Assembly: GCF_022751215.1 (NCBI RefSeq)
Contig: NZ_JAICDG010000001.1
Location: forward strand, 558,001 to 622,000
Source: Actinomadura terrae
Lineage (GTDB): Bacteria > Actinomycetota > Actinomycetes > Streptosporangiales > Streptosporangiaceae
Direction: 5' to 3'
Length of the DNA: 64,000 nucleotides
The first letter of the stretch is position 1. Each line of letters opens with the position of its first letter. The notes below the pieces were generated by a model. It was given only the letters and a program-made list of their open reading frames with translations, ran no database searches and was not told the DNA's origin. Below are positions 27,024-36,589 of the stretch, piece by piece. The translations under genes and the position numbers were made by a program.

Positions 27024-27973
27024 ACCGCGTTCGCCGCGCCGTTGCGGGTGACGTAGTCGCCGACCCGGTCCTCCCGGACGGCGCGGAACAGCTCCCGCGC
27101 CCGCCCGTCGTCCAGCAGCACGACGCTCTGCCCCGCGCGGGTGCCCGTCCCGGCGACCGGCGCGGTGAGGTACTCCATCAGCGAGATCCGGGTCAGCCGC
27201 CGGGCGAGGCCGCGCAGCGTCCCCGACGTCACCGAGTCGTCCACGCTCACCGACCGGGTCGTCGCGCGCACGAACCGGTCGATCTTGATCGGGTTGCGGG
27301 TGTCCATCGCCTTGTCGGCGAGCGCGTGCAGGAACGCCTGCTGGCGCTTGATCCGGTCGAGGTCGCCGCCGGGCAGGTTCCAGCGCTGCCGGACGAAGTC
27401 GAGCGCCGCCACGCCGTTCAGGTGCTGGCGCCCGGCGGGCCAGGTGCGGTCGTGCATGGGGTCGTGCGTCTTCTGGACGATGGTCACGTCCACGCCGCCG
27501 AGCGCGTCCGTCATCTTCACGAACCCGCCGAAGTCGAGCGCCGCGTAGTGGTCGACGCGCACGCCGGTGAGCTGCTCGACGGTGCGGATCAGCAGCGGCG
27601 GGCCGCCGTAGGCGAAGGCGGCGTTGATCTTGGTGGTGCCGTGCCCGGGGATCGCGACGTAGCCGTCCCGGGGGAGCGCGACCACCGACACCCGGTCGCC
27701 GCGTCCGGCCAGGTGGACGAGCATGATCGTGTCGGCGCGGGCGCCCATCGCGGGCTGGTCGGCGCGCCGGTCCGAGCCGATCAGCAGCCAGTTCTCGCCG
27801 CGTCCGGAGGCGGGCCGCCCGCCCCCGCCGGGCAGCGCGCCCGCGATCCGCCGCACCTGCCCGTCGTAGGCGCGTTGCAGCAGGTAGGCGCCGCCGCCCA
27901 GCAACAGCAGGGCGCCCACCGCCAGCGCGCCGCAGCCGATCAGGACCCGGCGCCTTCTCCCGCTCTCCAGCAT
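27008..27973 (-). CDS. LytR-CpsA-Psr (LCP) family cell-wall ligase
   Basis: This 321-residue protein has a short basic cytoplasmic tail, one signal-anchor helix (LIGCGALAVGALLLLGGGAYLL) and an extracellular LCP domain. Conserved pieces are NWLLIGSDRRADQP, RADTIMLVHLAG, LPRDGYVAIPGHG and INAAFAYGGP. LCP proteins attach teichoic acids, arabinogalactan or other polymers to peptidoglycan from lipid carriers. No glycan genes are adjacent. A CAGGCT box 6 nt before the ATG hints at a leaderless mRNA. Confidence 0.92.
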   Translation of the reverse strand: MLESGRRRRVLIGCGALAVGALLLLGGGAYLLQRAYDGQVRRIAGALPGGGGRPASGRGENWLLIGSDRRADQPAMGARADTIMLVHLAGRGDRVSVVALPRDGYVAIPGHGTTKINAAFAYGGPPLLIRTVEQLTGVRVDHYAALDFGGFVKMTDALGGVDVTIVQKTHDPMHDRTWPAGRQHLNGVAALDFVRQRWNLPGGDLDRIKRQQAFLHALADKAMDTRNPIKIDRFVRATTRSVSVDDSVTSGTLRGLARRLTRISLMEYLTAPVAGTGTRAGQSVVLLDDGRARELFRAVREDRVGDYVTRNGAANAVDSVR

Positions 27974-28083
27974 GCGCCCAGCCTGCCCGCGCGCGCCCGC
28001 CCGGGCGGTGCGACGGGCAGGCGGCGGGGAAGACTTTGACGAACCTGGAGCTTCCCTCAGCCCGCCATGGACCCGCGCCCCGA

Positions 28084-28102
28084 GCCCGGCAACGGGCCGG
28101 GC
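28084..28102 (-). terminator. Hairpin terminator after rocD
   Basis: GCCCGGC and GCCGGGC pair around AACGG directly downstream of the rocD stop. Confidence 0.65.
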
Positions 28103-28105
28103 AGG

Positions 28106-29299
28106 TCAGTCCTTGAGGGCGATCTCCAGGCGGTCGAGCGCCCAGTCGAGGTCCTCGCGGCTGACGACCAGCGGCGGCGCGAGCCGGATCGTGGTCTCGT
28201 GCGTCTCCTTCGCGAGCACGCCGAGCCCCATCAGCCGCTCGCTGACGGGCCGCGCGAGGCCGGCCAGCTCCACGCCCGCCCACAGCCCGCGTCCGCGCAC
28301 CTCGCGGACGACGTCGCCGGGCAGCGCGCCGAGCCGCTCGTGCAGGTGCGCGCCGAGCGTCCTGGAGCGTTCCTGGTACTCGCCGGTCCGCAGGATCGCG
28401 ATCACCTCGCGTCCGATCGCGCAGGCGAGCGGGTTCCCGCCGAACGTCGAGCCATGCTGGCCCGGCTTGAACACGCCGAGCACGTCGGCGTCGGCGACGA
28501 CCGCCGACACGGGCATGATGCCGCCGCCGAGGGCCTTGCCGAGGATGTACACGTCCGGGACGACGCCCTCGTGCTCGACCGCGAACGTCGTGCCGGTGCG
28601 TCCGAGCCCCGACTGGATCTCGTCGGCGATCATCAGCGCGCCGCTCGCCGTGCACAGCTCCCGCACCGCGCGCAGGAACCCGCTCGGCGGGACGTTCACG
28701 CCCGCCTCGCCCTGGATCGGCTCGATCAGCACGCCGACGGTGAGGTCGTCCATCGCCGCCTTGAGCGCGTCGACGTCGCCGTAGGGGACCGTCCGGAACC
28801 CGGGCGTGTACGGGCCGTAGGACTCCTTGGCGTCCGGGTCGGTGGAGAAGCTGATGATCGTGGTGGTGCGGCCGTGGAAGTTGCCCTCGAACGTGATGAT
28901 GTTGGCCTGGTCGGCGGGGACGCCGCGCACCTCATACCCCCACTTGCGGGCGGTCTTCAGCGCGGTCTCGACGGCCTCGGCGCCGCTGTTCATCGGCAGC
29001 ACCATGTCCTTGCCGCACAGCTCGGCGAGCTCGGTGACGAACGGGCCGAACTGGTCGTGCTCGAAGGCGCGGCTGACCAGCGTGACGCGGTCGAGCTGGC
29101 GGCGCGCGGCCGCGAGCAGGCGCGGGTTGCCGTGCCCGAAGTTGACCGCCGAGTAGGCGGCCAGCATGTCCAGGTAGCGGTTCCCCTCGACGTCGGTCAG
29201 CCACGCCCCGTCGGCCTCCGCGACCACGATCGGCAGGGGATGGTAGTTGTGCGCGCTGTGCTCCTCGGACATCGCTCGCAACTCGTCGGTGGTCGTCAC
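28106..29299 (-). CDS. rocD: Ornithine aminotransferase
   Basis: This 397-residue class III PLP aminotransferase converts ornithine and 2-oxoglutarate to glutamate semialdehyde in arginine breakdown or proline formation. Landmarks are HNYHPLPIVVAEADGAWLTD, LPMNSGAEAVETALKTARKW, EPIQGEAGV, LMIADEIQSGLGRTG and the PLP-lysine region ILGKALGGGIMPVSA. GTG 29299 follows a GAAGGAG site. The divergent Lrp-type gene is the expected regulator. Length and motifs are normal. Confidence 0.94.
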   Translation of the reverse strand: MTTTDELRAMSEEHSAHNYHPLPIVVAEADGAWLTDVEGNRYLDMLAAYSAVNFGHGNPRLLAAARRQLDRVTLVSRAFEHDQFGPFVTELAELCGKDMVLPMNSGAEAVETALKTARKWGYEVRGVPADQANIITFEGNFHGRTTTIISFSTDPDAKESYGPYTPGFRTVPYGDVDALKAAMDDLTVGVLIEPIQGEAGVNVPPSGFLRAVRELCTASGALMIADEIQSGLGRTGTTFAVEHEGVVPDVYILGKALGGGIMPVSAVVADADVLGVFKPGQHGSTFGGNPLACAIGREVIAILRTGEYQERSRTLGAHLHERLGALPGDVVREVRGRGLWAGVELAGLARPVSERLMGLGVLAKETHETTIRLAPPLVVSREDLDWALDRLEIALKD

Positions 29300-29480
29300 G
29301 ACGCTCCTTCGCGCTCGGCCCCGGCCGGCCCGGCCGGGGGCATGCCTGGGACGCCGGGCGGCGGCCCGGCGCCGAAGGGGGTGACCGGGCGGGAGAGGGG
29401 TGGCCGCCGGTCCACTCCCAGCGTATGTTCGGCATCAATCGCCGACCAATGACGAAAACCGACTTCGGGGGTGGTGTTTG

Positions 29481-29936
29481 TTGCGTCTTGACGACCTGGA
29501 CCGTCGAATCGTTGCGCGGCTCCTGGAGGACGGCCGTGCCTCCTACGCGCAGATCGGCGCCGTCGTGGGGCTGTCGGCCCCGGCGGTCAAACGGCGCGTC
29601 GACCGGCTCCGCGCCGACGGGGTGATCAACGGGTTCGCCGCCGTCGTGGAGCCCGCCGCGCTCGGCTGGACGACGGAGGCGTTCATCGAGATCTTCTGCA
29701 CCGGCGCGACGTCGCCGGAGGAGATCTACTCCAGCGTGCGCGGCCACCCCGAGGTGGTCGCGGCGTACACGGTCAGCGGCGACGCGAGCGCGCTCGTGCA
29801 CGTCCGGGCCCGCGATATCCAGCACCTGGAGCAGGCGCTGGAGCGGCTGCGCCGCGAGGACAACATCACGGCGACGAAGACGGCGATCGTGCTGTCGCGG
29901 CTGATCGGCCGCCCGATCGACGCGCCGTCCACGTGA
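29481..29936 (+). CDS. Lrp/AsnC-family regulator, probably of rocD
   Basis: This 151-residue protein has an N-terminal winged helix (LDDLDRRIVARLLEDGRASYAQ, LSAPAVKRRVDRLRADGVI) and a C-terminal RAM effector domain that binds amino acids. It is transcribed away from rocD, the usual layout of a local activator. The start is one of two successive TTG codons (29478 or 29481). GGGGGTGG upstream is best spaced for 29481, and homology begins at LRLDDLD. Confidence 0.9.
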   Translation: MRLDDLDRRIVARLLEDGRASYAQIGAVVGLSAPAVKRRVDRLRADGVINGFAAVVEPAALGWTTEAFIEIFCTGATSPEEIYSSVRGHPEVVAAYTVSGDASALVHVRARDIQHLEQALERLRREDNITATKTAIVLSRLIGRPIDAPST

Positions 29937-29969
29937 ACCGGAGCCGCTTGGAGCGGGGCCGTGCGGCGG

Positions 29970-30887
29970 TCAGCGCCCGCGCCGCAGATCCGGCCGGGTG
30001 ACGGGCGGCGCGGCGAACACCCCGTGCGGGGGCGGCGCGGCCGGGGGCAGGATGATGGGCCGGGTGGACCGGCCGAGCCTCGCCGCCGGGACCGTCCCGG
30101 CCGCGGGGACGTCGCGTCCCGGCGGCTCGGCGCGGTAGGCGGGCAGGAGCGCGGCGACGTCGGACGGCAGCCAGCCCGGCCCGGGCGCGTCCGCGTCGAG
30201 GTCGGCGAGGCGGTCGGGTTCGCCGGCGAGGCAGCGCGCGATGGGATCGCGCAGCTCGTCCGGGCAGGCGTCGAGGCCCGCCGCGTCGTCGCGGACGTAG
30301 CGTCCGGTGGCGGCGTGGAGCGCGACGCGTCCGAGGTGCGGCACGTCGTCGGCCGGTGGGCCCGCCGGGTCGGGTGCTCCGAGGGCGTCGAGGCGGGGCC
30401 CGTCGCCGATCAGGTGCACGGTGGACGCGGTGACGTCGCCATGCGCGATCCCGGCGTCGTGGAGGGCCTGGAGCGCCTCCGCGAGCGACCTCGCCAGCGT
30501 CCGCACGGCGGGGACGGGCAGCGCGCCCGCCTCGGCGACCGCCCGCGCGAGCGACGGGCCGGGCGCGTGCTCGGTCGCGACCCAGGCGCCGGTCTCGTCG
30601 GCGTGCCCGTCGAACACGGCGGCGAGGTGGGGGCTCCGCACGCGCTGGACGGCGGCGATCCGCGCGTTGAGGCGGCTCCGGAACCCGGGATCGTCCGCGA
30701 GCCGGGACGGGAAGCGCCGGATCGCGAGCCGCAGGCCGCTCTGCGTCGTCGCCACATAGACCGTTCCCGCGCCCGCGTCTCCGACCGCGCCGTCGCGGAG
30801 CCGGGCGAGTACGCGGTAGCCGCCGACCAGCGCGGGATCGCCCGGGCGGAGCGGCTCGTACGCGGGCGGCGGAGCGGGGGACTGCAT
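29970..30887 (-). CDS. Protein-kinase-like protein, predicted pseudokinase
   Basis: This 305-residue protein keeps the outline of a Ser/Thr kinase ([10 protein letters not shown] start, [25 protein letters not shown]) but lacks key residues. The ATP-anchoring Lys is Arg57, the glycine loop is disturbed ([11 protein letters not shown]), HRDxKxxN is HGDVTASTV (149-157) and DFG is LDALG (166-170). No transmembrane segment is present and the C-terminus is Pro-rich. It may bind partners or nucleotides without phosphorylating. AGGAGG precedes the ATG. Kinase substrates or partners are not evident next door. Confidence 0.8.
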   Translation of the reverse strand: MQSPAPPPAYEPLRPGDPALVGGYRVLARLRDGAVGDAGAGTVYVATTQSGLRLAIRRFPSRLADDPGFRSRLNARIAAVQRVRSPHLAAVFDGHADETGAWVATEHAPGPSLARAVAEAGALPVPAVRTLARSLAEALQALHDAGIAHGDVTASTVHLIGDGPRLDALGAPDPAGPPADDVPHLGRVALHAATGRYVRDDAAGLDACPDELRDPIARCLAGEPDRLADLDADAPGPGWLPSDVAALLPAYRAEPPGRDVPAAGTVPAARLGRSTRPIILPPAAPPPHGVFAAPPVTRPDLRRGR

Positions 30888-31004
30888 CGGGGCCCTCCTG
30901 GGAGACTGGCCGGGTGCCGGCGGCCTGATCGCCCGATGTTAACCTCCGGGACGCGCGGAGGGGGCCCGCCCGCCGCGCGCTACCGAACGGCAGGTCTCGT
31001 ACGC

Positions 31005-31484
31005 ATGGACTTCATCACCGCCGACCTCATCGACGACTTCGACGCCGAGCTGCGCAGCTGCGAGACGCAGTTCCGGCAGTACGGGGCGCGGGCCTCGTTC
31101 GCCGGGCCGGTCTCGACCGTCCGCTGCCACCGCGACAACGGCCTGGTGAAGCGGGTGCTGAACACGCCGGGCGGCGGCGGTGTCCTCGTCGTGGACGGGG
31201 CGGGCTCGCTGGCGTCCGCGCTGCTGGGCGACATGATCGGCGCGGCGGCCGTGGCGAACGGGTGGGCGGGGGTCGTGATCAACGGCGCGGTCCGGGACGT
31301 GGCGGCGCTGCGCACGCTCGACCTCGGCGTGAAGGCGCTCGGCTCGAACCCGCGCAAGAGCGCCAAGGACGGGGCGGGCGAGACCGGCGTTCCGGTGTCG
31401 TTCGGGGGCGTGGAGTTCCGTCCGGGGGACTGGCTCTACAGCGACGAGGACGGCATCGTCGTCGCGGACCGACAGTTGCGCTGA
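31005..31484 (+). CDS. RraA-like / 4-hydroxy-4-methyl-2-oxoglutarate aldolase family protein
   Basis: This 159-residue protein has the family landmarks [61 protein letters not shown] and [15 protein letters not shown]. Members either inhibit RNase E (RraA) or act as metal-dependent aldolases with the Arg and Asp of GAVRD. The two roles cannot be separated by sequence here. ATG 31005 matches the family start. Confidence 0.9.
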   Translation: MDFITADLIDDFDAELRSCETQFRQYGARASFAGPVSTVRCHRDNGLVKRVLNTPGGGGVLVVDGAGSLASALLGDMIGAAAVANGWAGVVINGAVRDVAALRTLDLGVKALGSNPRKSAKDGAGETGVPVSFGGVEFRPGDWLYSDEDGIVVADRQLR

Positions 31485-31631
31485 CGTCGCTGTCCGCTGC
31501 CCGAAAACGGATGGAGCCTCCCCGTCTGGGCGGTTCATGCCAGCCATCCCGCCAGAAGCTCGTACAAGTCGGCCATTGAACCGGGGACGGCGCTGTCTTT
31601 ACCTTCAGGCAACGACTGAGACAGGGGAGAC

Positions 31632-33704
31632 ATGCGCGCCAAGAAGACTCTGTTGGTGCCCGCGGCGGCGTTGACGCTGCTGGCGGGACTCGCGGCCGCG
31701 CCGGCCGCCGCGCAGGCGAGACCTCCGATCCCGGAGCCCACCGCGAACCCGTGGCAGATGCGCCACTGGCCGCAGACCCAGCCGTGGCAGCGCGGTCAGG
31801 AGGCGCGGACGTTCGCGAAGAAGGGGGACCCGCGCCCCATCGACCCGCAGAACTACGAGCTGCCGGACACGATGACGTGGGACGACTACAAGCCGGTCCC
31901 GGACACCTCGTGGTCCGACCCGTCCCGCAAGGGCTCGATCAAGAACTTCAAGGGCGCGGTCGTGCTGGTCGACTACGCCAACCAGCCGTTCGTGGTGACG
32001 CAGCCGAAGAACTCGACCATCTTCGGCAACCCGACCGTCGTCGGCGACGTGCCGCGCGCCCAGGTCGCGAAGTTCTACGAGGAGTTCCTCAACAAGCCGC
32101 AGAAGCTGAACAACGGCCACACCATCCACGAGTACTGGATGGAGGACTCCGGCGGACGCTACGGGGTCGACCTCACCGGTTTCGGCGCCTACAAGATGCC
32201 CGCCAAGAGCCACGAGTACGGCGTGGACGACATGCAGGGCGGCACGGGATGCCCGGCCGGCGACACCTGCCGCCGCGACATCCGCAAGGACGCGCGCGCC
32301 GCGTGGATCGCCGACGTCGGCGAGGAGACGGCCAAGAAGTTCGACTTCGTCTTCTTCCTCAGCGCCGGGCAGGACGAGTCGTCCACCTGGCAGGAGTTCG
32401 GCCAGATGAAGTTCAACACCAAGGAGGACGTGCCGCCGGAGTGGGGCTCCGGTGACCCCGCCCTCCCGAACTGGGTGCAGACCCGCTACGTCCCGTGGAC
32501 GTCGTGGAAGGCGGGCTCCACGATCTGGCCGAACGCCGTCACGGGCAGCTCCACGCAGGCGGAGAGCTCCGGCATGGGCGTGTTCGCCCACGAGTTCAGC
32601 CACATCCTCGGCATCGGCGACAACTACAACAACCCGTACGGCGTGCCGCCGCGGCGCGCGTACACGGGCCCGTGGGAGATGCTGAGCCGCGGCAGCTTCA
32701 ACGGCCCGGGCGGCCCGCACAGCCGCTGGACGATCCCGGCGACCGGCGGCGGCTCGATGGGTGCGCAGCACACGCTCCGCAACAAGCTGAAGCTCGGCAT
32801 CGTCGACCCGGAGAAGGTGCTCCAGCTCAACCGCGACACGCTGGCCAAGGACGGCACGGTCGTCGCGAAGGTCACGGCGCGCGCCGTCGAGCCGGGCAAG
32901 GGCGAGCTGGCGGGCATCAACCTGAAGTTCGGCACCGGCGGCGACAAGAGCCCCGGCTGCAACCCCTCGACCGACCCGCTGTGCGACGGCGACGCCAAGC
33001 ACAAGTACGACAACTACACGGTCGAGGTCGTCGACCGGATGGGCTTCGACTCCTTCACCCCGGACTCCGGCGTGCTGCTGTCCAAGACCAAGAACCGCGA
33101 CGACGCCCCGTTCATCTGGGTCAAGGACGCCAACCCGCAGGACATCGACAAGGTCGACTTCGTCCGCCCGGACGGCACGCCGCAGAAGATGACGATCGGC
33201 GACTACCGCCAGCTCTCGGACGCCCTGTACCACGCGGGCACGAACTCCGGCAGCCAGTACGAGTACGTCGACCAGGAGAACCGGCTGCACTTCTACATCC
33301 TGGACCTGAAGCGCGACGACAAGGGCGTCCTGTCCTACACGGTCGCGATCCGCTCGCTGGACGGCGCGGGCTCGCAGCAGCGCGGCGTGAAGGTCGACTC
33401 CGGTGACTCGACCCCGGCCGGCTCCGGCTGGGAGAAGTGCACGATGCGGATCAACAACAAGGGCAAGGGCGGAACCGGCTACTACGGTTCCGACGTGTTC
33501 CGGCTCAAGGCCGCCGTGAGCGGCAACGGCTGGACGACCTGGCTGCCGAACGCGCTCGCCAGCGCGCCGCAGCAGGGCGGCACCGCGGTCGAGGTCTGGG
33601 CCAAGCCCGGCCCGAACGCCGACCGCAAGGCGAAGATCACGCTCACCGGCACCTCGGAGAGCGACCCGACCAAGACCGACTCGGGGACCTGCCGCCTGCC
33701 CTGA
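31632..33704 (+). CDS. Secreted M6 family metalloprotease (immune inhibitor A-like)
   Basis: This 690-residue exported protease has a signal peptide (KKTLLVPAAALTLLAGLAA ending near AQA). The catalytic zinc motif is HEFSHILGIGDNYN (HExxHxxGxxD) within FAHEFSHILG, and the surrounding M6 domain contains DFVFFLSAGQDESS. The C-terminal region after about residue 450 is probably a beta-rich accessory domain. It likely degrades extracellular proteins. AGGGGA precedes the ATG and a hairpin terminator follows. Confidence 0.92.
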   Translation: MRAKKTLLVPAAALTLLAGLAAAPAAAQARPPIPEPTANPWQMRHWPQTQPWQRGQEARTFAKKGDPRPIDPQNYELPDTMTWDDYKPVPDTSWSDPSRKGSIKNFKGAVVLVDYANQPFVVTQPKNSTIFGNPTVVGDVPRAQVAKFYEEFLNKPQKLNNGHTIHEYWMEDSGGRYGVDLTGFGAYKMPAKSHEYGVDDMQGGTGCPAGDTCRRDIRKDARAAWIADVGEETAKKFDFVFFLSAGQDESSTWQEFGQMKFNTKEDVPPEWGSGDPALPNWVQTRYVPWTSWKAGSTIWPNAVTGSSTQAESSGMGVFAHEFSHILGIGDNYNNPYGVPPRRAYTGPWEMLSRGSFNGPGGPHSRWTIPATGGGSMGAQHTLRNKLKLGIVDPEKVLQLNRDTLAKDGTVVAKVTARAVEPGKGELAGINLKFGTGGDKSPGCNPSTDPLCDGDAKHKYDNYTVEVVDRMGFDSFTPDSGVLLSKTKNRDDAPFIWVKDANPQDIDKVDFVRPDGTPQKMTIGDYRQLSDALYHAGTNSGSQYEYVDQENRLHFYILDLKRDDKGVLSYTVAIRSLDGAGSQQRGVKVDSGDSTPAGSGWEKCTMRINNKGKGGTGYYGSDVFRLKAAVSGNGWTTWLPNALASAPQQGGTAVEVWAKPGPNADRKAKITLTGTSESDPTKTDSGTCRLP

Positions 33705-33722
33705 CCCGTTCCTCCCTTTCCT

Positions 33723-33758
33723 GACGGGGCGGTCTCCTTTCGAGGGGGCCGCCCCGTC
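33723..33758 (+). terminator. Terminator after the M6 protease gene
   Basis: GACGGGGCGG pairs with CCGCCCCGTC. The stem can extend through G-U pairs toward a TTTCGA loop. Confidence 0.8.
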
Positions 33759-33915
33759 GGCATGCCGGGATGTGCGGGCCGACGTGCGGGTCGACGTGCG
33801 GGCGCCGTGCCGGGTTGGCACCGGTGACGTAATGGTCAGCGAAACTAAAGTTGCACTCCCCGGGAGATGTCGCCGCCGTCGTCGGGCGCCCACCTGGGAT
33901 ACGTTGCGCCATGTG

Positions 33916-35151
33916 ATGATCATGCAGCGTAGAGTGGCGGTCGGTGCGGCGCGTCGTCGCGGTGCGGTGCTCGGCCGGTGTCCGGCGGCCGTGGTGCTCG
34001 TGGCGGGCGTCTCCCTCGCCTCGGTCGCCATCGCCCCCGCCTTCCCGGGGCAGGCGGTCGCCGCCCCTCGTCCGAGCGACATGGAACTCGGACGCGGCCC
34101 CGGCCTCGGGCTCCCGCTGCGCGTGCTCGACGGCACGCTCCGCCGGAGCAGCGTGGACGCGCTGATCAACTCCTCCGGCCAGCGGAAGCTCGGCGGAGGC
34201 TGCGGCGGGCCAGCGGGCGTGCCGTCCGGGTCCCGCGTGTACTGCTGGGACCACCAGGACGCCACGACCGGGGTGTGGGTGCCGCAGGGCGTCACGAGCG
34301 TCTCGGACGCGCTGCGCGGCGAGCGGTTGAGCGGCGGCGGCCGTCCGATCCTTGTGTCCTGGCACGACCAGGGCAGCACGCGGGTCACGTTCGTCAACCC
34401 CGACCGGCACACCTACCGGCACGTCCTGCTCGTCGAGCCCGCCGTGGAGGACGGCCGCGTCACCTACCGCGACATCGACGTCCACGCGGGCGGCATCGCC
34501 TGGTACGGCGACGAGCTGTACGTCGCCGACACCCGGCACGGGCTCCGCGTGTTCGACCTGCGGCAGATCTTCGACCTGGCCAGGAGCGCGGCGGGCTCGA
34601 CCGAACACGACGGCATGGTCGGGCTGCACGGCGGCAAGTACTACGGCCACGGCTTCCGCTACGTCATGGCGCAGACAGGGAGTTGGCGCTACACCGGGGG
34701 CAGCGCCGGGCCGAAGTGCCGGGGCACGGGCCCGATGCGGACGTCCTGGCTGTCCCTCGACCGGACGGCGTCCCGCCCGGTGCTCATCGCGGGCGAGTAC
34801 TGCCGCCCCTCCGCGCCGCAGGGCCGGGTGGTGACCTGGCCGCTGGGCGGGCTGACCGGCGACGGCGACCGCGTCCGCCCCGACTGGGCCGGGACGCTGC
34901 CCGCCGACAAGATCCAGGGCGCGCTCAGGACGCACGGCCAGTGGTGGTTCACCCAGAACCGGGGCGGCGAGCGCGGCCTGCTCCTCAGCACGCGCCGCGA
35001 CGGGTCCGGCTGGGCGCGGCTGACGCGCCGCACCATCTCGCACGGCCCGGAGGCCCTGACCTGCTACCGGGGCCAGCACCGCATCTGGACGGTCGCCGAG
35101 CACGCCAACAAGCGCGCACTGTGGGGCCTCACGGCACCTGCCTGCCACTGA
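33916..35151 (+). CDS. Secreted protein of unknown family, tandem paralogue 1
   Basis: This 411-residue protein has an N-terminal signal sequence (ATG 33916, hydrophobic core AAVVLVAGVSLASVAIAP). The mature part shares with the next gene product the motifs SGQRKLGGGCG, VHAGGIAW, YVADTRHGLRVFDL, KYYGHGFRYVMAQTGSW and CYRGQHRIWTVAEHANKRAL. The repeated hydrophobic/Gly pattern and VADT-type strands suggest a beta-propeller, but no named family is recognised. Catalytic residues are not obvious. It may bind cell-wall or extracellular ligands. An in-frame GTG much further upstream would bury the signal peptide and is rejected. Confidence 0.75.
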   Translation: MIMQRRVAVGAARRRGAVLGRCPAAVVLVAGVSLASVAIAPAFPGQAVAAPRPSDMELGRGPGLGLPLRVLDGTLRRSSVDALINSSGQRKLGGGCGGPAGVPSGSRVYCWDHQDATTGVWVPQGVTSVSDALRGERLSGGGRPILVSWHDQGSTRVTFVNPDRHTYRHVLLVEPAVEDGRVTYRDIDVHAGGIAWYGDELYVADTRHGLRVFDLRQIFDLARSAAGSTEHDGMVGLHGGKYYGHGFRYVMAQTGSWRYTGGSAGPKCRGTGPMRTSWLSLDRTASRPVLIAGEYCRPSAPQGRVVTWPLGGLTGDGDRVRPDWAGTLPADKIQGALRTHGQWWFTQNRGGERGLLLSTRRDGSGWARLTRRTISHGPEALTCYRGQHRIWTVAEHANKRALWGLTAPACH

Positions 35152-35255
35152 CAGGGGGCGGGCGACACGACGCTCAAGGTCATGGTGAGGTTTACCGTCT
35201 GACCTATTTGTGATCAAACTGAATTTTGTCGTTCGGCGTGCCCGATGTTACGTTC

Positions 35256-35280
35256 CTTGATCTCCCTGGAGGTGATCAAG
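35256..35280 (+). promoter_or_regulatory. Hairpin enclosing the ribosome site of paralogue 2
   Basis: CTTGATC (35256-35262) pairs with GATCAAG (35274-35280), and the inner CTCC can pair with the GGAG ribosome site. The last G is the first base of the GTG start. The structure could limit translation. Confidence 0.5.
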
Positions 35281-36533
35281 TGAACATCCGGCGCTCCCTC
35301 GCCGTCGCCGCCCCGCTGGTGGCCGTGGCGGCCGGTGTCCCCGCCGTCGCGGCCGCCGCGCCGTGGACGGCCCCCGAGAAGGCGGAGCCCGCCTCGGCCG
35401 CCCGCGCCGCCGCCCCGAACCTCGGCGACTTCGACCTGCGCGCGGGCTCCGACCGGAGCACGCCGCTGAAGGCGCTCGACAAGAAGCTCGACAAGAGCGG
35501 CGTCGGCGCGCTGCTCAACGCCACCGGCCAGCGCAAGCTCGGCGGCGGCTGCGGCAGGGCGGCCGGTGTGCCGTCCGACTCGGTCGTGTACTGCTGGAAC
35601 AAGGAGGACGCCGCGACCTCCAAGTGGATCCCGCAGGGCGTGTCGAGCGTGTCGGACGCCACCGCCGACGAGACGTGGGGCAAGGGCGGCAAACCGCTCC
35701 TGGTCGCCTGGTACGCCAAGAGCGGCGTCAGGCTGACGTTCGTCAACCCCGCGAAGCGCACCTACCGGCACGTCCTGCTCGTCTACCCGACGATGAAGGA
35801 CGGGAAGGCGACCTACACCGACATCGGCATCCACGCCGGCGGCATCGCCTGGTTCGGCAACAAGCTGTACGTCGCCGACACCCGGGCGGGCCTGCGCGAG
35901 TTCGACATGACGCAGATCTACGACCTCGGCAAGAGCAAGGCCGGGACGACGAAGAAGAAGGGCTGGGTCGGCCTGCACGGAAAGACGTACTACGGCCACG
36001 GCTACCGCTACGTCATGCCGCAGACCGGAAGCTGGCAGCACGTCAAGGGCAAGGCGCCTTTGAAGGACTGCAAGGGCAGCGGTTCGCTGCGCACGTCCTG
36101 GGTGTCGGTCGACCGCACCGCGCGGCAGCAGCCCGCGCTGATCGCGGGCGAGTACTGCGCCACGGCCAGCCCGAAGGGGCGCGTCGCGACCTGGCCGCTC
36201 AAGGTCGGCACCGGCCTCGTGGGTTCGGGCGGCGTCGCGCACGCCACCTGGGCCGCGACGCTCCCGGACAAGAAGATCCAGGGCGGCGTCCGGTCGCACG
36301 GCTACTGGTGGTTCACGCACAACGTCGACACCACCACGGGCGCCAAGCGCGGCCAGCTGCTCGTCACGAGCCACGACGGCAGGAAATGGGGCGACGTCGT
36401 GCGGCGCACCATCAGCTACGGCCCGGAGGACCTGTCCTGCTACCGGGGCCAGCGCCGCATCTGGACGGTCGCCGAGCACGCGAACAAGCGCGCACTGTGG
36501 GGCACGCTGGAAGAGCCCTGCAACCGAATGTGA
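35280..36533 (+). CDS. Secreted protein of unknown family, tandem paralogue 2
   Basis: This 417-residue paralogue of the preceding gene product has a signal peptide (NIRRSLAVAAPLVAVAAGVPA, cleavage after AAA). The same conserved blocks appear: TGQRKLGGGCG, IHAGGIAWFG, YVADTRAGLREFD, TYYGHGYRYVMPQTGSW, ALIAGEYC and CYRGQRRIWTVAEHANKRAL. Paired cysteines such as in YCWN, CKGSGS, EYC and SCYRGQ suggest disulfides. It is richer in Lys than paralogue 1, which is richer in Arg. The GTG start has GGAGG upstream inside a hairpin. A 17-bp terminator follows. Function unknown. Confidence 0.75.
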   Translation: MNIRRSLAVAAPLVAVAAGVPAVAAAAPWTAPEKAEPASAARAAAPNLGDFDLRAGSDRSTPLKALDKKLDKSGVGALLNATGQRKLGGGCGRAAGVPSDSVVYCWNKEDAATSKWIPQGVSSVSDATADETWGKGGKPLLVAWYAKSGVRLTFVNPAKRTYRHVLLVYPTMKDGKATYTDIGIHAGGIAWFGNKLYVADTRAGLREFDMTQIYDLGKSKAGTTKKKGWVGLHGKTYYGHGYRYVMPQTGSWQHVKGKAPLKDCKGSGSLRTSWVSVDRTARQQPALIAGEYCATASPKGRVATWPLKVGTGLVGSGGVAHATWAATLPDKKIQGGVRSHGYWWFTHNVDTTTGAKRGQLLVTSHDGRKWGDVVRRTISYGPEDLSCYRGQRRIWTVAEHANKRALWGTLEEPCNRM

Positions 36534-36545
36534 CCCCGCATTCAT

Positions 36546-36582
36546 GAATGGCCGGTACGCGGTTTCCGCGTACCGGCCATTC
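36546..36582. terminator. Strong bidirectional terminator
   Basis: A perfect 17-bp stem (36546-36562 with 36566-36582) with a TTT loop lies between the converging secreted-protein and MFS genes. Confidence 0.9.
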
Positions 36583-36589
36583 GCCTCTC

